The notes beneath the pieces were generated by a model. The model was given only the letters and a program-made list of their open reading frames with translations, did not search any database and was not told the DNA's origin. DNA of 64,000 bases from Discostella pseudostelligera (Eukaryota > Bacillariophyta > Thalassiosirophyceae > Thalassiosirales > Thalassiosiraceae), in assembly GCA_036940085.1 (NCBI GenBank), contig JALLBK010000101.1, forward strand, positions 1-64,000, read 5' to 3'. A program made the position numbers and the translations under genes. Shown piece after piece: positions 61,495 through 64,000 of this stretch. Each line of letters opens with the position of its first letter. Position 1 is the stretch's first letter.

Positions 61495-64000
61495 ATGGAC
61501 TACGACCGAGCCCTCTACCGCGTCTACGAGCGCATCATGGAAGAATTGAATGCGTCGCAGTCACCTATGGCGACGACGACGACGACGACGACGACAGCGA
61601 CGTCCTCGTCGGCATCGGCCGCCACAACTACAATTGCAGGTGCAGGGCAACCTCGCAGCATTCATCAAAGTCGTCAACAAAATCTCCCTTGGACTGTTCG
61701 AGCAGGAGGTGGTCGTCAAGAATTTGAGACGGATGGTGTGGCTGATACTGCTGCTATGGAGGGGGGTGATGCTTCTCCTGCTGGAATTTCAAACAATGAT
61801 GCTGGCGATGTTCAACTTGGATCAACTAACAATGATGCTGGAGATGGGGGTACTAGTACAACAATGACAAATCGAACGGCACCAGTTCGAAGACCACCTA
61901 CTCTTAATAGACGACGACACTCATCTTTTTCCACACTGGCAATGCAACAGCGCCAACGTCATCGACAACACCAGCCATTGCCATTCTTGTTCCCTATTTG
62001 GATGGCACGAAAAATTGATCAAATACTGATGAAACAGAATCTACAACAACTTCGTCACCATCCTACAACTGCGTTGGATGGCACTCATTCAAATTCTACC
62101 TTCGTGATGCATCTTCGGTCAAAAATACGGGCCTGGATATATCTGATTGGGAATGTCGGTGGTCTTCGTCATGCCACATATACCAGCGTTACGACATCAG
62201 TGCCAGAATCAATGGCGATTTCATCCACACCCACCTCCGTTTCTTCTCGTTTAGTCTCTATATCTCCTGGGGGAGACGATACTACTAGCGCTGGGGGATT
62301 GAACAATCACAATGATGATATCATCACCAATCATATCGAGTTGGAAATAGCAGATGTGGAAGTGGGAGAGGTTTCCTCATCAGGCTTGCGAATGTCGCAT
62401 CCCAGCTCACCTCCATTGAATTCAAATGACGATATTGGTAATCGAAATAGTGATGGTCTACGTAGACGGTCCAACTCAAGACAGGGCGATGGGCCGCAAC
62501 AAAATGACGGTTCAGTCTCACCATCTTCTACCTCCAGTAGACGGAGGGCAGACATTATTTCTACGGCACAGCGGGAGGAGCAATCTGAGGTGCACAATAA
62601 TGAGCATTTTCATCGCAGAGGGGGCGTTGGTAGCAGCAGTAGTAGCAGTAGCAGCAGCAGCAGCAGCAGTGATGATATTAGCAGTAATGACGGCAGCAAT
62701 AGCTCATCATCCAGCGACAGCACATCAAGTAGCAGTGATGACAGCAACAGTGCAAGGAGTAATCGCGATGACGACAATCATGCCATACACAATCGCCTTG
62801 GTAGGAACAATGACGGAGGGTGCAGCCAACTCAATGTTTACATTGTCATGCGACTGTCCTTCGCTATTGCAGTGTTTCACATCTTTGTTCTCATCTCGTT
62901 GCACTGTACGTATGTTGGACCACATGCCTTTCAAGGACGGGTGTACACACAGCATAATGTGCAAGAGAGTTCGAGAAAGCATAGACAGGGTAACGAGTCA
63001 AATGGCACCAAATCAGACATGATAGTTAACTGCATTGCTAACGCACTGTCGACTCGACCCATTGAAAATCGCAGCAGCTACTTCGGTGAGAAAGACAATG
63101 ATGTTCCATCTGATGGCAAAGAGGGCCCCGAGCGGCGTCTTGCAGATGAAACTGGAGCCGATTTACGCGAGCAGCAGTCTTTTTTGCAGGGTATCTATGA
63201 TCAATCAGCAATATATCAGCGAGACATGGCTGGGGAACAAAATGCAATGAGTTCCGAGACGTTAGTCAACGAAGGATTTCATCCCCTGCTCGGAAAGGAC
63301 GAAATTCTACAAGTCAAAATCATATACGGAAGTAGCTGTGTTGGACAATGTTCACGAGTGCGTAACGTGAAGTATCCAGTGCAATTAAATACGGAGAGTG
63401 GCGAGAACAGTACGAACGAAGTCTCTCCGGAAATGCCTGCTCGCACACTTTCTCGGCTGAACTATTCATTTGAAAACCAATCTTCTTTTGATGATTTGCA
63501 TTACGTTCGAACGCTGCAAATTGAAGAGAACGAAACGGTGGAGGATACATGGTCATCGCCAGCTTATTGGGAGAAAGTGCATTATCGATTTAGCTTGGAT
63601 GGCGCTCTCCTACACTTGGATGAAATGTCGGCGTATTTGCACAACATTACATTTGTGAATGTTACGGTAACTGAGAGATGTCTAAGTTCTGGCTTCGATG
63701 ATGGAAAGTAAGTATTCCCTTCTTCACTGTCTTTCCTCAAAAATCAATTTGCTGATCTGACCAATTGGTTAGCTTGTCGGTATTGAAGATCATTGGAGAG
63801 TTCCTATCACAGATATACGGAATGGATTCCATCATAATCAACCAATTAATGTATGGGATCAGAGGTGAAGATGGAGCATTCACATCGGGTTACGTAAAGT
63901 CTATGGAAACTCAAGAACAATGGGGCTGGCATTCTGAATTGCTAGATGCATTTGAAAACAAATCCATCATGCATGTCGCAGTGAGAAAACTAGGTAAGGC
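61495..64000 (+). CDS. Membralin (TMEM259)-like ER membrane protein, 5' part
   Basis: Membralin is an ER multi-span protein of the ERAD machinery. Partial: exon 1 61495-63707, exon 2 from 63773 to beyond the window end, GTAAGT...TGGTTAG intron of 65 bp, frame kept. The first about 430 residues are long disordered Thr, Asn, Arg and Ser tracts, including a poly-Ser run near 382-394 coded by AGC/AGT. A membrane span (VMRLSFAIAVFHIFVLISLHC) starts near residue 450, then a lumenal domain: DEILQVKIIYG, YWEKVHYRFSLDGALLHLDE, CLSSGF and, over the junction, LKIIGEFLSQIYGMDSIIIN, which parallels the membralin FLGYDDILM region. The N-terminal extension is far longer than in animals. Confidence 0.8.
62631..62672 (+). 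repeat. AGC/AGT poly-serine microsatellite in membralin exon 1
   Basis: About 13 consecutive AGC or AGT codons. More Ser/Asp-rich repeats follow to 62760. Length is likely polymorphic. Confidence 0.8.

Noticed and set aside
62631..62672. CRISPR-like or regulatory array
   Set aside because: It is an AGC/AGT codon repeat coding poly-Ser in frame with the membralin gene; no spacers. No CRISPR array exists in this eukaryotic window.

Overview
The window reads as gene-dense nuclear DNA of a photosynthetic stramenopile, most likely a centric diatom; that name is inference. The case rests on short GT-AG introns of about 50-170 bp, alternating strands with small intergenic gaps, and several preproteins with a signal peptide followed by the A-x-A|F type cleavage motif that diatoms use for plastid import (Mpv17-like, FKBP, NFU, an acyltransferase-like protein and others). 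A diatom-type Ty1/copia retrotransposon and a diatom-type LRR protein agree with this.

Layout. 1-6890 is a degenerate GGTCAGCA-rich tract split by a complete-ended but coding-dead LTR retrotransposon (433-5976: 240-bp LTRs, 5-bp target duplication). 7.7-15.4 kb holds an ADP/ATP carrier, a small acidic protein, a Bmt2/SAMTOR-type methyltransferase, a DDX5/Dbp2-like DEAD-box helicase and a two-exon LAMTOR2 (roadblock) gene. 15.6-25 kb holds a double NTF2-like/membrane fusion, an RRM-like mitochondrial candidate, proteasome ATPase Rpt2, a plastid Mpv17-like protein and an MFS transporter. 25.3-36 kb holds the spliceosomal helicase Prp22, a mitochondrial membrane protein, a zinc-finger-less DnaJ, a thylakoid-lumen FKBP, a plastid membrane protein and a plastid NFU. 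36-42.6 kb holds a 1553-residue Gln-rich protein and a frameshifted LRR gene.

42.7-53.1 kb is one seven-exon VPS13 lipid-transfer gene (about 3291 residues, reconstructed here from seven in-phase exons). 53.8-64 kb holds a Whirly-type nucleic-acid-binding protein, a five-exon TPS-TPP fusion with altered active sites, a plastid FemAB/GNAT-like protein and the start of a membralin gene that runs off the end.

There is no operon or single pathway here; genes are independent units, often divergent pairs sharing a short promoter. The clearest shared signals are an E2F-like 10-mer (TTTGGCGGGA, six exact intergenic copies), a G-box 11-mer (CCACGTGGAAG), and a 40-bp AT-rich tandem repeat found in two divergent promoters. 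Splice sites, starts and counts were read by eye without alignment software.
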